A stretch of 42,455 nt of DNA from DATFYM01 sp035315065 (GTDB taxonomy: Bacteria > Acidobacteriota > Terriglobia > UBA7540): NCBI GenBank assembly GCA_035315065.1, contig DATFYM010000145.1, forward strand, positions 1 to 42,455, given 5' to 3'. Positions 41,628 through 42,455 of this stretch are shown one piece after another. The notes below the pieces were generated by a model that worked only from the letters and a program-made list of their open reading frames with translations, searched no databases and was not told the origin of the DNA. Each line of letters starts with the position of its first letter. Position 1 is the first letter of the stretch. The translations under genes and the position numbers were made by a program.

Positions 41628-41777
41628 CAGCCCCGGAGGGACGATAGAGAATAACCCATGGCGTAAGATGGTTTCTTCAGCCCCTAGGGGGCGAAAGCAC
41701 GGGAGGCCTTCTGTCGCCCCTTCCGGGGCTCTGCACTGCGTGAAGTTGCTTAACCCAGGGCTTGCGCCCTGGGCTAC
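41628..41777. repeat. Palindromic repeat (GCCCCGGAGGG / CCCAGGGC...GCCCTGGG type), copy 2
   Basis: The left part GCCCCGGAGGGACGATAGAG with AATAACCCATGGCG, and the right part TCGCCCCTTCCGGGGCTC followed by ACCCAGGGCTTGCGCCCTGG, correspond to the arms of the element at 33521-33661. This copy is more rearranged and has an extra CAGCCCCTAGGGGGC palindrome in the middle. Confidence 0.7.
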
Positions 41778-41909
41778 TGTGTATCGGCCCTCCGGGCCTT
41801 CGACGCCCAGTGCGGTCAATTGAGGCGTTGGAGTCGCGTTTTCTAATCGTTCGCCGGCAATCCCTCTGGGCGAGTTTCGAGTTTCGAACTTCGAGTTTCG
41901 TCCGCTTCC

Positions 41910-41935
41910 AGTGTGGCAAAATGCCACACTTTTTC
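41910..41935 (+). terminator. Rho-independent terminator without an obvious gene upstream
   Basis: AGTGTGGCA (41910-41918), loop AAA, TGCCACACT (41922-41930), then a run of five T. The stem is perfect. On the plus strand no gene is recognised for about 1.1 kb upstream, so it may end a non-coding transcript, or a transcript antisense to the cytochrome leader region. Confidence 0.6.
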
Positions 41936-41999
41936 CATTCTTTGAACCAGGGGTTCGTATTTGCCCATCTAAGCTACTGATGTTACACGCGAAAAGAAA

Positions 42000-42216
42000 G
42001 TGTCTCATTTGTCTCATTTGTCTCCATTGTCTCCTTTGGGGGTGCTAGCGTTGACTGGTAAGGCTCGAAACAGCACCGTTTTCGGTCTGCCATCGAGCCT
42101 CAGTGACTAGTGGCGAGTGACGAGTGACTAGTTCGTTGGGATGGCGCTTTGGCGTTGGGATGGTCGCTGGCGTTTTCCCTAGGGACTAGCCACTAGCCAC
42201 TGACCACTAGCCACTT
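42000..42216. repeat. Word-type repeats upstream of the last gene
   Basis: GTCTCATTTGTCTCATTTGT and CATTGTCTCC words at 42000-42037, then a palindrome: left arm AGTGACTAGTGGCGAGTGAC with GAGTGACTAGT (about 42102-42131), right arm ACTAGCCACTAGCCACTGAC with CACTAGCCACTT (about 42185-42216). Between the arms GGCGTTGGGATGG occurs. The right arm ends 7 bp before the AAGGAG of the last gene. Confidence 0.7.
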
Positions 42217-42236
42217 CGAGATAAGGAGATATCATC

Positions 42237-42455
42237 ATGCGAGTTACGAAGTCCAGGTCGAAGCCGTTAACAGATAAGGAGATGGAAGCACGACGGGAAA
42301 ATGCTCAGAAGTCGACCGGTCCCCGCACCGAGATGGGCAAGGAGCGCGTCCGCGCCAATGCCGTCAAGAGCGGCTATCACGCGGACAAGATCGCCTACCA
42401 AGCCATGATCGCCTTGGGCGAGGACCCGCGAGAGTACGCCGCCACCTACGCCCTC
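42237..42455 (+). CDS. Uncharacterised protein (3' end outside window)
   Basis: 73 codons visible. AAGGAG (42223-42228) precedes the ATG at 42237 and supports the start. The N-terminus is basic and carries ARRENAQKSTGPRTEMGKER followed by VRANAVKSGYHADK. I recall this NAQKSTGPRT..GK...NA.K.G motif as the start of a large, uncharacterised family in Planctomycetes and Acidobacteria, often multi-copy; I do not know its function. No signal peptide or TM is visible so far. The next residues (ALGEDPREYAATYAL) begin an alpha-helical region. Confidence 0.7.
   Translation, partial: MRVTKSRSKPLTDKEMEARRENAQKSTGPRTEMGKERVRANAVKSGYHADKIAYQAMIALGEDPREYAATYAL

Overview
The window looks like chromosomal DNA of an acidobacterium, most likely in the Solibacter/Bryobacter part of the phylum. 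It is GC-rich. It carries two tandem ABC permeases of the acidobacterial 'orphan duplicated' type (ADOP), a VWFA-related acidobacterial-type protein, secreted sortilin-like beta-propeller, M61 peptidase and CE15 esterase genes, and many palindromic intergenic repeats. No tRNA, rRNA or CRISPR array was seen. The taxonomic call is inference from gene content only.

Layout. 1-928: 3' part of thyX (start lies off the left edge). 911-1104: composite palindrome. 1108-1387: decayed remnant of an Fpg/MutM-type DNA glycosylase. 1460-2548 (-): VWFA-related protein missing its N-terminal part. 2999-8554 (-): M61 peptidase and a large BNR/sortilin-like protein. 9122-9712 (+): secreted single-HKD phospholipase-D-like protein, converging on a small lipoprotein gene (9781-10335, -). 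10709-12664 (+): exported FecR-domain protein with a Pro-rich repeat tail. 12665-13595: no convincing gene, but a perfect sigma70-type promoter and a 52-55 bp tandem repeat. 13596-15380 (-): D-aminoacylase-like amidohydrolase. 15535-20469 (-): two ADOP permeases. 20630-22195 (+): CE15-like esterase. 22404-25310 (-): homoserine-acetyltransferase-like hydrolase and succinyl-CoA:acetate CoA-transferase. 25688-28650 (+): TPR protein translationally coupled to a ClC chloride channel. 28792-30174 (-): Ste24-like M48 protease.

30317-33295 (-): a class I methyltransferase gene split by a group II intron that encodes a reverse transcriptase without an endonuclease domain. Joining the inferred exons restores a continuous 352-residue reading frame.

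33843-40790 (-): the most notable locus, a four-gene membrane electron-transfer cluster. In transcription order it encodes a 93-residue two-TM protein, a 9-haem cytochrome c fused to a cytochrome b membrane domain, a 19-haem cytochrome c fused to a cytochrome b membrane domain, and a three-TM NapC/NirT cytochrome with five CxxCH motifs plus one CxxxCH. The 9-haem c-b fusion has the layout of Geobacter CbcL, and the NapC/NirT member recalls ImcH, the two inner-membrane quinol-oxidising cytochromes of extracellular electron transfer. A perfect TGTGA-N6-TCACA palindrome (CRP/FNR-family type) and two inverted repeats lie upstream. No terminal reductase is encoded here.

Most intergenic gaps carry long imperfect palindromes whose arms are built from degenerate short words (for example GACGATT, CAGAAGT, GATTTTGGATT, GAGACACAGAG). 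Several families recur at two or three loci, and the words are combined in mirror order. The repeats abut gene remnants, form the shared 3' ends of convergent genes, and sit inside the cytochrome cluster. The window ends inside a gene of an uncharacterised family (42237 onward).
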